From Perlabentimonas sp034003245 (GTDB taxonomy: Bacteria > Bacteroidota > Bacteroidia > Bacteroidales > Tenuifilaceae): a stretch of DNA of 64,000 bases. The DNA lies in contig JAVEYY010000008.1 of NCBI GenBank assembly GCA_034003245.1, positions 61,063-125,062 on the forward strand. Reading direction: 5' to 3'. Under the pieces are notes generated by a model that did no database searches, had not been told where the DNA came from, and worked only from the letters and a program-made list of their open reading frames with translations. How positions within the stretch are numbered: the stretch's first letter is position 1; every line of letters starts with the position of its first letter. Position numbers and translations under genes: made by a program. Below are positions 35,858-45,039 of this stretch, piece by piece.

Positions 35858-36367
35858 CTATTTACGAAGGGTAAAATAAATCCCTAGTACAATAAAAGTG
35901 GAGGTTGCCAATGTGCTGACAATGGCACGCCATAACGATGAAAAAAAGGTGGAAAGGGTGAACGACTCTATCATAAAGAGCAAAATGTGGTGCGCCAGCA
36001 CAAGGAATACAGTGTACTTAATAAGCCAAACGAAACCACTGCTTACCCTTATGGGACTCCCCTTCCTGTCGGTGTCATCTCTATCAGATATTAGGTTTAG
36101 CATGTAGGGTCGCAAAAAAGCCAGCAGCAGGGTTGCTGATGAATGCATACCAAAGGTATTCATAAATGTATCCAAGATTAAACCTGTAGCAAAACCCAGG
36201 ATTAGTAGTAACCAACCGGGAGTAGAGTAGGGTAGCAGTAGGATAAACAGCACATAAACATAAGGGTTTATATATCCGCTTAGCTGAATATTATTGAAGA
36301 GAAACAGCTGAAGAAAAATAAGGAGCACAAAAACTCCGAAGTATTTTAATAGATTCTTCCCCATCAT
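35858..36367 (-). CDS. mreD: Rod shape-determining protein MreD
   Basis: MreD is the small polytopic subunit of the elongasome that bridges MreC and the RodA-PBP2 pair. The 169-residue product is almost wholly hydrophobic, with about five membrane segments (LLKYFGVFVLLIFLQLFLF through STFIVLGIYF), and the family loop FGMHSSATLLLAFLRPYML. Its identity rests on length, hydropathy and its position between mreC and mrdA. The start overlaps the mreC stop by 4 bp (ATGA type). Confidence 0.88.
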   Translation of the reverse strand: MMGKNLLKYFGVFVLLIFLQLFLFNNIQLSGYINPYVYVLFILLLPYSTPGWLLLILGFATGLILDTFMNTFGMHSSATLLLAFLRPYMLNLISDRDDTDRKGSPIRVSSGFVWLIKYTVFLVLAHHILLFMIESFTLSTFFSSLWRAIVSTLATSTFIVLGIYFTLRK

Positions 36368-37191
36368 CTCGAATTTACAGCATTTTCAAGCACATCTCTT
36401 TCATCATCGTGTTTGTGAGCCATAACCCACACGGTGTTCAGTTGTTTAAAGTCGTTAAAGAGCCTTACAGTGATCGAATGGAAATTTACGCCCTTACTTT
36501 CGATGGATTTTATTGTACCTAAATCTATACCAGTCGGAAATATGGACGAAAACCCACTGGTTACAACCGTATCACCTACGTTAACTACAACGTGTTGGGG
36601 AATATCGCTTAGCGTAACGTCGCGGTAATATTTTCCATCCCAGTATAACGAACCGAAATGGTTCGATCGCTTTAGCTTGGCGGAAATTTTTAGATCCACA
36701 TTCAAAAGTGATATCACAGTGCAGTAATGCTCCGATACCCCAGCAACAATCCCCACAATCCCCTGAGCCGAAACCACTCCCATTTCGCGTTCAATCCCAT
36801 CCTGTGACCCCAAATCGAGTGTTAAATAGTTGTATTGCTTATTTACCGAATTATTAACCACTCGTGCAAGTTTATAGGAATACAACGGATCGACCAGTGT
36901 ATCACCTAGCTTAATCTTTAATAAATCGTACTTGGTCGACAAGATGGCTAGTTGACGCTTCAACTCCAAATTTTCCTGCGAAAAAGTGGAATTGGTCTGC
37001 GCCAATTTCAAGTACTGAGTTACTTTATTTATCCGATTACTAGTAATACCCGTAATGGTTCTGCCAATGTCCTCAAACTTCGACTGCTGGTAGTACGAGT
37101 GCCTACTGAGCAGCCAAAATGAGAACACTTCTAAAACGAGGAACAGTAAAAAAAATTGATATCGGAGTAAAAACCTGATTAAGCTGTTCAT
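36364..37191 (-). CDS. mreC: Rod shape-determining protein MreC
   Basis: MreC is a bitopic periplasmic scaffold that activates PBP2. The 275-residue protein has one N-terminal helix (FLLRYQFFLLFLVLEVFSFWLL) and a coiled-coil segment (NSTFSQENLELKRQLAILSTKYDLLK). Two beta-barrel domains follow, containing NKQYNYLTLDLGSQDGIEREMGV and GDTVVTSGFSSIFPTGIDLGTI, the typical MreC signature. It lies 42 bp after mreB and overlaps mreD. Confidence 0.94.
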   Translation of the reverse strand: MNSLIRFLLRYQFFLLFLVLEVFSFWLLSRHSYYQQSKFEDIGRTITGITSNRINKVTQYLKLAQTNSTFSQENLELKRQLAILSTKYDLLKIKLGDTLVDPLYSYKLARVVNNSVNKQYNYLTLDLGSQDGIEREMGVVSAQGIVGIVAGVSEHYCTVISLLNVDLKISAKLKRSNHFGSLYWDGKYYRDVTLSDIPQHVVVNVGDTVVTSGFSSIFPTGIDLGTIKSIESKGVNFHSITVRLFNDFKQLNTVWVMAHKHDDERDVLENAVNSR

Positions 37192-37233
37192 AGTTCTAGA
37201 ACCTTTGGTATAAAGCTGAAACTAGGGAAAAAA

Positions 37234-38256
37234 TTAGCGCATAAGGAACTGGAACTTATCAACGTTCTTCAGCGCAATTCCTGTTCCCCTTGCCACGGCG
37301 TGAAGAGGATCTTCGGCTACGTGAAAGGGAATGTTAATCTTCTCTGTTAAACGCTTATCTAGACCGCGGAGCAGAGCACCTCCTCCAGCAAGATAAATGC
37401 CCGACTGTACTATATCGGCATAAAGCTCGGGTGGTGTTTGCTCAAGCACGCTCAGAATAGCTGTTTCGACTTTAGAAATGGACTTATCGAGGCAGTGGGC
37501 GATCTCCTGATACGAAATGGGAATTTCGATGGGTAATGCTGTCATAAGGTTTGGCCCACGCACAATAAAATCGGCTGGGGGATTCTCCAGATCGGGAAGT
37601 GCCGAACCCACTGCAATCTTTATATCCTCAGCAGTTTTATCTCCAATTTTTATGTTATGCTGATGCCTCATATATGCCTGAATATCGGCAGTAAAGGCGT
37701 CGCCAGCAATTCGAACCGATTTATTGCACACAATTCCGCCAAGGGCAATTACGGCAATCTCGGAAGTTCCTCCTCCTATATCAACCACCATGCTACCTGT
37801 TGGGGCTTCCACATCAAGACCAATTCCTATGGAGGCAGCCATAGGCTCGTAGATCATGTACACGTCCCTACCTCCGGCATGCTCGGCCGAGTCGCGAACC
37901 GCACGAATCTCCACCTCGGTGCTGCCACTGGGAATGCAAACTACCATTCGGAGCGATGGGGTAAATAGCCTGTTTTTTGTGTTGATCATCTTGATCATCC
38001 CCCTGATCATCTGCTCGGCAGCGTTAAAGTCGGCAATAACACCATCGCGCAGCGGTCGAATGGTTCTAATGTTCTCATGGGTTTTACCGTGCATTTGGCG
38101 TGCCTTTTCGCCAATTGCTATAAGTTTGCCCGATGCATGATCAATGGCAACAATCGAGGGCTCATCAACAACAATCTTATCGTTATAAATAATGATTGTA
38201 TTGGCGGTGCCTAGGTCAATGGCCAGCTCCTGAGTGAATAGTGAAAATAGTCCCAT
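37234..38256 (-). CDS. mreB: Actin-like cell-shape protein MreB
   Basis: MreB forms membrane-associated filaments that orient side-wall synthesis. The 340-residue protein has the actin fold motifs: phosphate 1 IDLGTANTIIY, VVCIPSGSTEVEIRAVRDSAEHAGG, phosphate 2 MVVDIGGGTSEIAVIALGG, adenosine motif GIYLAGGGALLRGLD, and a C-terminal DPLHAVARGTG. The length is normal. It lies 29 bp after purH with no separate promoter seen, so a shared transcript is likely. Confidence 0.97.
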   Translation of the reverse strand: MGLFSLFTQELAIDLGTANTIIIYNDKIVVDEPSIVAIDHASGKLIAIGEKARQMHGKTHENIRTIRPLRDGVIADFNAAEQMIRGMIKMINTKNRLFTPSLRMVVCIPSGSTEVEIRAVRDSAEHAGGRDVYMIYEPMAASIGIGLDVEAPTGSMVVDIGGGTSEIAVIALGGIVCNKSVRIAGDAFTADIQAYMRHQHNIKIGDKTAEDIKIAVGSALPDLENPPADFIVRGPNLMTALPIEIPISYQEIAHCLDKSISKVETAILSVLEQTPPELYADIVQSGIYLAGGGALLRGLDKRLTEKINIPFHVAEDPLHAVARGTGIALKNVDKFQFLMR

Positions 38257-38285
38257 TTGGTGTTTTTATGAATGGTTGTTGATAT

Positions 38286-39803
38286 TTAATGTTTAAAATG
38301 TCTTACTCCGGTAAAAACCATTGCAACCCCGTTGTTGTTGCAAAAATCTATAGTTTCCTGATCGCGAACTGAGCCTCCGGGCTGAACTACTGCGCACACC
38401 CCAACTTTTGCAGCCATTTCAACAGAATCGGCAAAGGGAAAAAACGCGTCGGAGGCCATTACAGCACCCTGCAGGTCGAACTTAAAACTTTGGGCTTTCT
38501 CAATGGCCTGCTTTAAGGCATCAACCCTGGATGTTTGTCCAACTCCACTGGCTATGAGCTGCTGGTTTTTAGCCAACACAATGGCATTTGATTTTGAATG
38601 CTTTACAATCTTATTGGCAAAAACCAGGTCGAGCAGCTCAGAATCCTTAGGCTTACTGCTTGTAACAGGCTTCATGTCGTCGAAACTCTCGGTGTTAAGA
38701 TCCTTATCCTGCACTAGAACCCCATTAAGCATACTTCGATACTGTTTCGAAGGAGCGACAAAATCATTTAGTTTAAGAATAATTCTATTCTTTTTCGATT
38801 TCAAGGTTAGGAGTGCTGGCTCATCAAAATCGGGTGCAATAACTACCTCAAAGAATAGCTTATCCATCTCGGTAGCGGTTGAAGAATCTATCGCCCTGTT
38901 TGCCACAATTACACCGCCAAAGGCAGACACTGGATCGCCAGCCAATGCATCTTTCCATGCCTGAACTAGCTCCGATCGTGTAGCTAAACCACAAGCATTG
39001 TTATGCTTAAGAATGGCTATGGTAGGCTCAACAAACTCGCCAATAAGATTTACTGCTGCCTCAATATCGAGCAGATTATTGTACGATACCTCCTTGCCGT
39101 GCAGCTGCTTGAAGCAGCCACTTAAATCGCCGTAGAACACACCCTTTTGATGGGGATTCTCGCCATAGCGCAGGGTTGTTTCGTGCTGTACGCTCTGCTT
39201 AAATGCTGGTGGAATATTATTGCTACAGAAATAGCTAAAGATTGCGGTATCGTAGTGGCTCGACATGTTAAAGGCCTGCATGGCAAATTGCTTTCGCTCT
39301 TCGAGCGATGTGCAGCCATTGTTAGTATCGAGTATGTCGATAAACGACTTATACTGATCGCGCGACGAGATTATGGTTACATCGCGATAGTTCTTTGCCG
39401 CTGCGCGGATCAGGGTTATACCGCCAATATCAATCTTCTCGATCACCTCATTTTCCGAAGCACCGCTAGCCACTGTATCCTCAAAAGGATATAAATCGAC
39501 AATTACTAGATCAATTTCCGGAATATCGTACTCTTGCAGCTGAAAGAGATCGTTCTCGTTGCTACGACGAGCCAAAATTCCTCCAAATATTTTTGGGTGT
39601 AGGGTTTTAACACGTCCGCCAAGAATTGAAGGGTATGTTGTAAGCGATTCAACCGCCTCAACAGCTACACCACAATCCTCAATATACTTTAGTGTACCTC
39701 CCGTGGAGTAAATCTTAGTGCCATACTTGTTAAGTAGATGAACAATATCATCAAGCCCGTCCTTGTGGTATACAGAAATCAGTGCTGTTTTGATTGGTTT
39801 CAT
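38286..39803 (-). CDS. purH: Bifunctional AICAR transformylase / IMP cyclohydrolase
   Basis: PurH carries out the last two steps of purine synthesis, formylating AICAR and closing the ring to IMP. The 505-residue protein has the N-terminal cyclohydrolase (MGS-like) domain (ALISVYHKDGLDDIVHLL, GTKIYSTGGT, GGRVKTLHPKIFGGIL). The transformylase domain has RYGENPHQKGVFY, KHNNACGLA, the metal and substrate loop GDPVSAFGGVIVANR, and DAFFPFADSVEMAAKVGV near the C-terminus. It heads the mre operon, an association common in Bacteroidota. The upstream minus-strand element CATTTTTG near 39870 is one base off the -7 consensus. Confidence 0.97.
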   Translation of the reverse strand: MKPIKTALISVYHKDGLDDIVHLLNKYGTKIYSTGGTLKYIEDCGVAVEAVESLTTYPSILGGRVKTLHPKIFGGILARRSNENDLFQLQEYDIPEIDLVIVDLYPFEDTVASGASENEVIEKIDIGGITLIRAAAKNYRDVTIISSRDQYKSFIDILDTNNGCTSLEERKQFAMQAFNMSSHYDTAIFSYFCSNNIPPAFKQSVQHETTLRYGENPHQKGVFYGDLSGCFKQLHGKEVSYNNLLDIEAAVNLIGEFVEPTIAILKHNNACGLATRSELVQAWKDALAGDPVSAFGGVIVANRAIDSSTATEMDKLFFEVVIAPDFDEPALLTLKSKKNRIILKLNDFVAPSKQYRSMLNGVLVQDKDLNTESFDDMKPVTSSKPKDSELLDLVFANKIVKHSKSNAIVLAKNQQLIASGVGQTSRVDALKQAIEKAQSFKFDLQGAVMASDAFFPFADSVEMAAKVGVCAVVQPGGSVRDQETIDFCNNNGVAMVFTGVRHFKH

Positions 39804-39957
39804 TTACCTGTTTTTCAGTGTTATAAAGGCAACGGTTGGCTTTCTTGCCAAAAGCACCTCTTACTGGGTTACAAAAATGGCTAAAACCTTCGAATTTATC
39901 ACTCTTAAATGGTCTTAAAATAATAAATTGTTAATGAATTTTTATTCATGCTTTTTT

Positions 39958-39965
39958 TACCTTTG
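39958..39965 (+). promoter_or_regulatory. -7 promoter element of the FtsX/MacB-type permease gene
   Basis: TACCTTTG matches TAnnTTTG, with a leader of about 45-50 nt to the ATG at 40016. Just upstream, ATGAAT-TTTT-ATTCAT forms a small palindrome. No clear -33 box at standard spacing. Confidence 0.5.
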
Positions 39966-40015
39966 ACTTTTGATTTACGATTAGTATCACACCACACCCA
40001 CAATGCACAGAAACC

Positions 40016-41281
40016 ATGAAGCCCCTTAAGCCATTCATAATTCTAGTAAAACTAACCCGCGAAAGCATGTCATTTGCTTACCAGTCGATTACGGTAAACA
40101 AAACGCGGACATTCTTATCGCTTTTTGGAATTACCATTGGAATTTTTGCCATTATTGCAGTTTTCACCATTCTCGATTCGCTAGAAAAGAATGTAAGGCA
40201 GAGCCTCGAATCACTTGGCGATAATGTGGTATACGTTCAAAAATGGCCTTGGTCTATGGGTGGCGAATACCCCTGGTGGAAGTACATGAACCGTCCACAA
40301 CCTTCGCTGGAGGATTTGGCAGAGATAAGAAACAGAAGCGATTTTGCTGAGGTTACCTCGTTTATGGTTTCATTTCAGTCGCTGGTGGCCTACAAACGGA
40401 ACTCAGCCCCACGTACCAATGTACTAGCTGTTGCCGATAGATACGAGGAAATTAGATCGTTTGAGATTGAAGAGGGAAGGTACTTTTCCCCATTTGATCT
40501 TAATTCAGGCCGACAAGTTGTACTCCTTGGCAACGAGCTGGCCTCGGAACTATTCGAGGGGCGAAGCGCTTTAGGGCAAACCATTAAGCTAAGCGGTAAC
40601 AACGTGGAGGTGATTGGCGTTCTGAAAAAGGAGGGCCAATCGGCCCTAGGCGACGATAGCCACGACAACCTTGCCATAATCCCCGCAAATTTTGGACGCA
40701 CAATTATCGATTTTAGGCGCGTTGGCCCTACCATAATGGTTAAAGCTCGACAAGGCATACCCACCGAGGAGCTTAACGATGAGCTTAGAGGCATTCTAAG
40801 ATCTTTCCGAAGGCTAAAGCCAATTGAAGATGATGATTTTGCGTTAAATCAGGTTAGCCTGCTCAAAGATGGAATTGACAATATTTTTAGGATGATAAAC
40901 CTAGCAGGGTGGATTATTGGAGGATTTGCCATTCTGGTGGGTGGTTTTGGCATTGCCAATATTATGTTTGTATCCGTGAAAGAACGAACAAATATTATAG
41001 GAATTCAGAAGGCTCTTGGCGCAAAAAACTCTTTTATTCTGGTCCAATTCCTCTACGAGTCGGTATTACTTTCGGTTTTGGGTGGTGCAATTGGGCTTTT
41101 GTTAATTTTTATTGGTACAACCTTAGTTACGAGTTTTACTGAATTTACCATTTCGCTAACCGGTAATAATATAGTACTTGGACTAATGGTTTCGGCTATA
41201 ATAGGCATTGTTTCAGGTTATGCTCCAGCATGGAAAGCGTCGAGATTAAGCCCTGTTGAGGCTATAAACACCAAATCCTAG
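40016..41281 (+). CDS. ABC transporter permease of the MacB/FtsX type
   Basis: The 421-residue protein has the four-helix MacB plan. The first helix is near residue 40 (FLSLFGITIGIFAIIAVFTIL), followed by a periplasmic core (NVVYVQKWPWSMGGEYPWW ... GRQVVLLGNELASELFEG, the MacB core motif). Three C-terminal FtsX helices start with WIIGGFAILVGGFGIANIM, followed by the coupling motif VSVKERTNIIGIQKALGAK. Such permeases drive export or lipoprotein release with a MacB/LolD-like ATPase, but no ATPase gene is adjacent. It converges with rsmA, overlapping by 4 bp. Confidence 0.92.
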   Translation: MKPLKPFIILVKLTRESMSFAYQSITVNKTRTFLSLFGITIGIFAIIAVFTILDSLEKNVRQSLESLGDNVVYVQKWPWSMGGEYPWWKYMNRPQPSLEDLAEIRNRSDFAEVTSFMVSFQSLVAYKRNSAPRTNVLAVADRYEEIRSFEIEEGRYFSPFDLNSGRQVVLLGNELASELFEGRSALGQTIKLSGNNVEVIGVLKKEGQSALGDDSHDNLAIIPANFGRTIIDFRRVGPTIMVKARQGIPTEELNDELRGILRSFRRLKPIEDDDFALNQVSLLKDGIDNIFRMINLAGWIIGGFAILVGGFGIANIMFVSVKERTNIIGIQKALGAKNSFILVQFLYESVLLSVLGGAIGLLLIFIGTTLVTSFTEFTISLTGNNIVLGLMVSAIIGIVSGYAPAWKASRLSPVEAINTKS

Positions 41282-42054
41282 GAGTTCTGCGCAGCAATAT
41301 GGTTCGTTAACACTACAAAATCGTTAACACCCAGCTGTTCTGGTCGTTTATCGAGCAATGGGTGATTGCCAATAGATCCTCCAAAAACCGATTTTATTGA
41401 GTTCCTCAGTGTTTTACGACGCTGATTGAAACCCGCTTTCACCACGCGAACAAACAGCTGCTCGTCGCAGTCGAGTTTTTGAACATTATTTCGGGTTAGG
41501 CGAATCACAGCCGATTTCACCTTTGGTGGTGGTGTAAAGACCCCTTCGCTCACAGTGAAAAGATACTTAATATCGTAGTACGCCTGAAGAAATACGCTCA
41601 GTATTCCATAGGTTTTTGAGCCTGGAGGCTCACAAATTCGTTGAGCCACTTCACGCTGAAGCATACCAACCACCTCGGCTATGGAGTTTCGATTCTCGAT
41701 AACCCTAAAAAAAATCTGTGAGGAAATATTATAGGGGAAGTTGCCAATAATGGCAAGGTTTCCGGAAGTGATCTTCGATAAATCGTACTGCAAAAAATCG
41801 GCAAGGAGTAACCTTTCGTTTAAAGCGGGCATTGTTGCTCTTAGGTACTGAACAGATTCATCATCAATATCGGCAGCAAAAAACTTATCGCCAAAACGAT
41901 CTAACAGCGATGCTGTTAGAACCCCCATTCCTGGACCAATTTCCAGCACAGCATCAGCAGTTTCGGCAGTTAGGCTATCAACAATTCGCTGAGCAATATT
42001 TTTGTCGTTTAGGAAATGCTGACCAAGCTGCTTTTTGGGCCGAACTTTTTGCAT
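41278..42054 (-). CDS. rsmA: 16S rRNA (adenine1518-N6/adenine1519-N6)-dimethyltransferase
   Basis: RsmA (KsgA) dimethylates two adjacent adenines near the 3' end of 16S rRNA with SAM. The 258-residue protein starts VRPKKQLGQHFLNDKNIAQRIV, the family hallmark. It then shows the SAM motif LEIGPGMGVLTASLL, the catalytic NFPYNISSQIFF, and VKSAVIRLTRN with a C-terminal helical domain (NQRRKTLRNSIK). It is the last gene of the minus-strand purE operon, 45 bp after the channel gene. Confidence 0.96.
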   Translation of the reverse strand: MQKVRPKKQLGQHFLNDKNIAQRIVDSLTAETADAVLEIGPGMGVLTASLLDRFGDKFFAADIDDESVQYLRATMPALNERLLLADFLQYDLSKITSGNLAIIGNFPYNISSQIFFRVIENRNSIAEVVGMLQREVAQRICEPPGSKTYGILSVFLQAYYDIKYLFTVSEGVFTPPPKVKSAVIRLTRNNVQKLDCDEQLFVRVVKAGFNQRRKTLRNSIKSVFGGSIGNHPLLDKRPEQLGVNDFVVLTNHIAAQNS

Positions 42055-42099
42055 AGTATCTGTTGTTAGTCGATTTGGGGCTATGGTTAGGCCAACAGC

Positions 42100-42963
42100 C
42101 TAGTTTTTTATGTGTACAACGCGCTGTGGAAAAGGTATTTCTATACCAGCCTCGTCGAATTTCTGCTTAATACTCTTGAACATATCGAATCGAACGGCAA
42201 AACTATCATCGGGATTTGCTGTCCATATCCAGGCTCTAAGCATTACCGACGAATCGGTAAGATTAACCACCCTAACCTTCACCTTGGGTAATCCACCCTC
42301 AATGGCTTCGGGAGTTCGGGTATCGATACATAGAGGATGCTCCTCGGCTAAGCGCTGCAAAATATCGAGAGCCTTATCCATATTGGCCGAATAGGAAATG
42401 CCAACCTCAAAGCGCAGGCAAACACGCTCATCGCTGATATTGGAGTTCTCAATTACCTCATTGTTCATAATGGCATTGGGAACAACTATTCGCCTATTCT
42501 CAAAATCCCTAATCACTGTATGCCTTAGAGTAATATCCTCAACAGTTCCCATGTGCATGGTTCCAATCTTTATCAAATCGCCTACCCTAAAGGGCCTAAA
42601 CATAACGATAAAAACTCCACCCACAATATTGGACAAAGCCTGCTGCGATGCAAATCCTATTACAGCAGTAAGCACTCCTGCACCAGCAAAAATGGGGACT
42701 CCCAACTTTCGAAGTTCTGGTATTAGCTGAAAAACCACTACAACACCCAGTCCAATAATCAAAACGCTAACGGTGCTTTTTAGAAAGGTATATTTTGTTG
42801 GATCGACATTGAGTATTGCCGATGCCTTTCTTATACTTCGATTCATTAGTCCTCTAATAATTCTAATGAGAACGAAGCAGGCAATACTTGTACTAACGAT
42901 TATAAGGGGATAAAGAAAAAACTTATGCTCTAGTATAGCTGAGGTCCAATCCATAATAATCAT
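42100..42963 (-). CDS. Small-conductance mechanosensitive channel, MscS family
   Basis: MscS channels open under membrane tension to release solutes on osmotic downshock. The 287-residue protein has three membrane helices. The pore helix is GAGVLTAVIGFASQQALSNIVGG, followed by the conserved VMFRPFRVGDLIKIG, MGTVEDITLRHTVIRDFENRRIVVPN and a cytosolic alpha-beta vestibule ending in EIPFPQRVVHIKN. Size and motif order fit the minimal MscS form. It starts 6 bp after the upstream HhH barrel gene, so it is translated from the same mRNA. Confidence 0.93.
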   Translation of the reverse strand: MIIMDWTSAILEHKFFLYPLIIVSTSIACFVLIRIIRGLMNRSIRKASAILNVDPTKYTFLKSTVSVLIIGLGVVVVFQLIPELRKLGVPIFAGAGVLTAVIGFASQQALSNIVGGVFIVMFRPFRVGDLIKIGTMHMGTVEDITLRHTVIRDFENRRIVVPNAIMNNEVIENSNISDERVCLRFEVGISYSANMDKALDILQRLAEEHPLCIDTRTPEAIEGGLPKVKVRVVNLTDSSVMLRAWIWTANPDDSFAVRFDMFKSIKQKFDEAGIEIPFPQRVVHIKN

Positions 42964-42969
42964 GTTTGT

Positions 42970-45039
42970 CTAAAACTTGTAACGAATCTGAAAGCGGGCA
43001 TCGGTTCGTGTAGGGCCATCTATCAAATCGAGGCCAGACCCTAAACTTGATTGACCCACAAAAAAAGTTTGTGCAATACGAAACCACAAATCTAAATTGC
43101 GGCCAATGGAATACTGTGCAAGAAGGTAAGCTCTGGAGCCTCTGGAGTAATAGGCGGGTATAGAAAAGAAGTAAAGCACATCGTTCTCATAGGCGTAAAT
43201 CCGAGTATTCCACGAGTCGGTTTCGAAAACCGCAAATCGAGCTGTGAGGATAATTGGCATCTTAGCAGGGCGATAGGAAATATCTTGATATACCATAATT
43301 CCAGATTCCTGCGGCAGGTTCTCCTCGTCGTACCACGAAAACTCTATCCGGCTTCGGAGCTGTATTTCGCGGGTTGGATTATAGCCCATATGAAATCGGA
43401 GAACCTGTTGGGTATATGGTAAAACCCATCGGGTTGGCTCCCCCTCAACCACCTGATTTTTATCCTTCTGTTTTAGTCGGTAACGGAGCATAAAGTTGAG
43501 CCGCGAACGGGGGCTATAGGTTGCTTCCATCAGGTAATCGCGCCCACGCGATGGTGCATTGATTCCGAACCTGAGCCACGAGGATTGAAATGCATCAACA
43601 TATCCTCCAATTTGCCAGTGACGATATGGAAGAAACCTAAAACCTATCATAACACCACTCTCGTTGGCGGGTGAAGAACCATCGGAAATAGCACTTGTGT
43701 AGTATGTACTATAATCCTTCTCGTAATATCGGCCAAGTACCGAAAGCGTAAGCAACGAGTGAACCCTAAATAGTCCCCCCGACACCAATCCGCTTCCATG
43801 TCCCGCTGTGGTGGATGCTTCGCCAAACAGTAGGTGATTTCCAAGTCCGTAACAAAAGTCGAATCCTATGTTTGCTCTATTCACCAACGGTGGCTCAAAA
43901 AAAAGATATGGTTGTGTAGACCCTTCATAAGCACCTTCAAGATTAACAACAGATCCGGTTATCCCAGCCTTAAGCCTTTTCCATGTTAGGTTAATATTTC
44001 CCCCAGCAACAAACTCCCCAAGAGTTTTTTTATTCGCAATCTCTGAGGGAGTACGATGCAACCCGCTGGTTGGGCGGGATGTAAAAATGTAGGTTCCATC
44101 GATTAGGGTATCGGCAATATTTGCATCTATCATCTTGTAGGAACCAAATGCCGAAAATTCAATTATACCAAAGTCGATTGTTGCTCCGGCTCCATGTAAA
44201 AACTCGTTCTCGTTGGTCGAACTTGACCTGAAAATTCCCCGTGCACGTTTTCTCACCCCCATAGGATCGGGCGATTTTCCGAACGAAGCACTGCTCCAAA
44301 GCGTAAGGCCTTGGCCAAAATCGGCATTAAAATCGCCAACAACTAAGTTTTTTAATTTACCCTGATTACTAATCTGCATATGAGCAGAGTAGTGATCGAA
44401 TCCATAAGGATTAGAACCCCGAAAGAACTCTTCACCTGGATCCGTTTCACCCACAAAGCCAATTTGAAATCCTCCGCGTGTAGAGTAAGTATAGCGAGTG
44501 TATAACCCCAACTTGTTCCCTGCATACCGAGTTACATTCGGGTTGTCGATGGGTAGCGGAGTATAACCCTGCTGGGTTTCCAGTAACGAACGTGCCCTAA
44601 AAATTAAATCACTCCTACCGTACTTTAAGAGGGGTCGTTTTTGGGTAGATGCATCAACATACTCAACAGAAACAAATGGAAGCAGCCGGTTTACATCCGA
44701 AAAGTCGAAACCCATTACGAACTGCAACTCGTAAATAGTTTTCATCGCCCCTTGATTTTTCACATAATCGAGCAGGGCTTGAATCTGAAAATCGGACAAG
44801 AAAATTAACCGCTCCAGCTCTTCGGGAGTTGCCGCATTTATGTTTATTGGATTATCGAAAAAGAAAATTAGGTCTTCTACAAGGGCATCCAAATCTACAT
44901 CATCCTCACTAGCCGACACAATATCCTCAATGATATTTGCAATAATGCTTTGGGGATCGGATTCGCGACCTTGACCACAAAGGATTGTAGTCCCAAGAGC
45001 AAAAAACATCAAGGTTGATATCAGCCTTTTACGAATCAT
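42970..45039 (-). CDS. Exported helix-hairpin-helix protein with C-terminal beta-barrel
   Basis: The 689-residue protein has a signal peptide (STLMFFALGTTILCGQG, about residues 8-24). A ComEA-like tandem helix-hairpin-helix region follows at about 62-125: NPININAATPEELERLIFLS, then GAMKTIYELQFVMGFDFSDV. The remaining 560 residues are rich in aromatic, alternating beta-strands and end in Phe (DARFQIRYKF), as in outer-membrane barrels. HhH normally binds DNA; the family is recognised in Bacteroidota but I know of no proven function. The ATG shares one base with the stop of the PorV-like gene (TAATG), so the two barrels are translationally coupled. DNA uptake, transport or a structural role are all possible. 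Confidence 0.8.
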   Translation of the reverse strand: MIRKRLISTLMFFALGTTILCGQGRESDPQSIIANIIEDIVSASEDDVDLDALVEDLIFFFDNPININAATPEELERLIFLSDFQIQALLDYVKNQGAMKTIYELQFVMGFDFSDVNRLLPFVSVEYVDASTQKRPLLKYGRSDLIFRARSLLETQQGYTPLPIDNPNVTRYAGNKLGLYTRYTYSTRGGFQIGFVGETDPGEEFFRGSNPYGFDHYSAHMQISNQGKLKNLVVGDFNADFGQGLTLWSSASFGKSPDPMGVRKRARGIFRSSSTNENEFLHGAGATIDFGIIEFSAFGSYKMIDANIADTLIDGTYIFTSRPTSGLHRTPSEIANKKTLGEFVAGGNINLTWKRLKAGITGSVVNLEGAYEGSTQPYLFFEPPLVNRANIGFDFCYGLGNHLLFGEASTTAGHGSGLVSGGLFRVHSLLTLSVLGRYYEKDYSTYYTSAISDGSSPANESGVMIGFRFLPYRHWQIGGYVDAFQSSWLRFGINAPSRGRDYLMEATYSPRSRLNFMLRYRLKQKDKNQVVEGEPTRWVLPYTQQVLRFHMGYNPTREIQLRSRIEFSWYDEENLPQESGIMVYQDISYRPAKMPIILTARFAVFETDSWNTRIYAYENDVLYFFSIPAYYSRGSRAYLLAQYSIGRNLDLWFRIAQTFFVGQSSLGSGLDLIDGPTRTDARFQIRYKF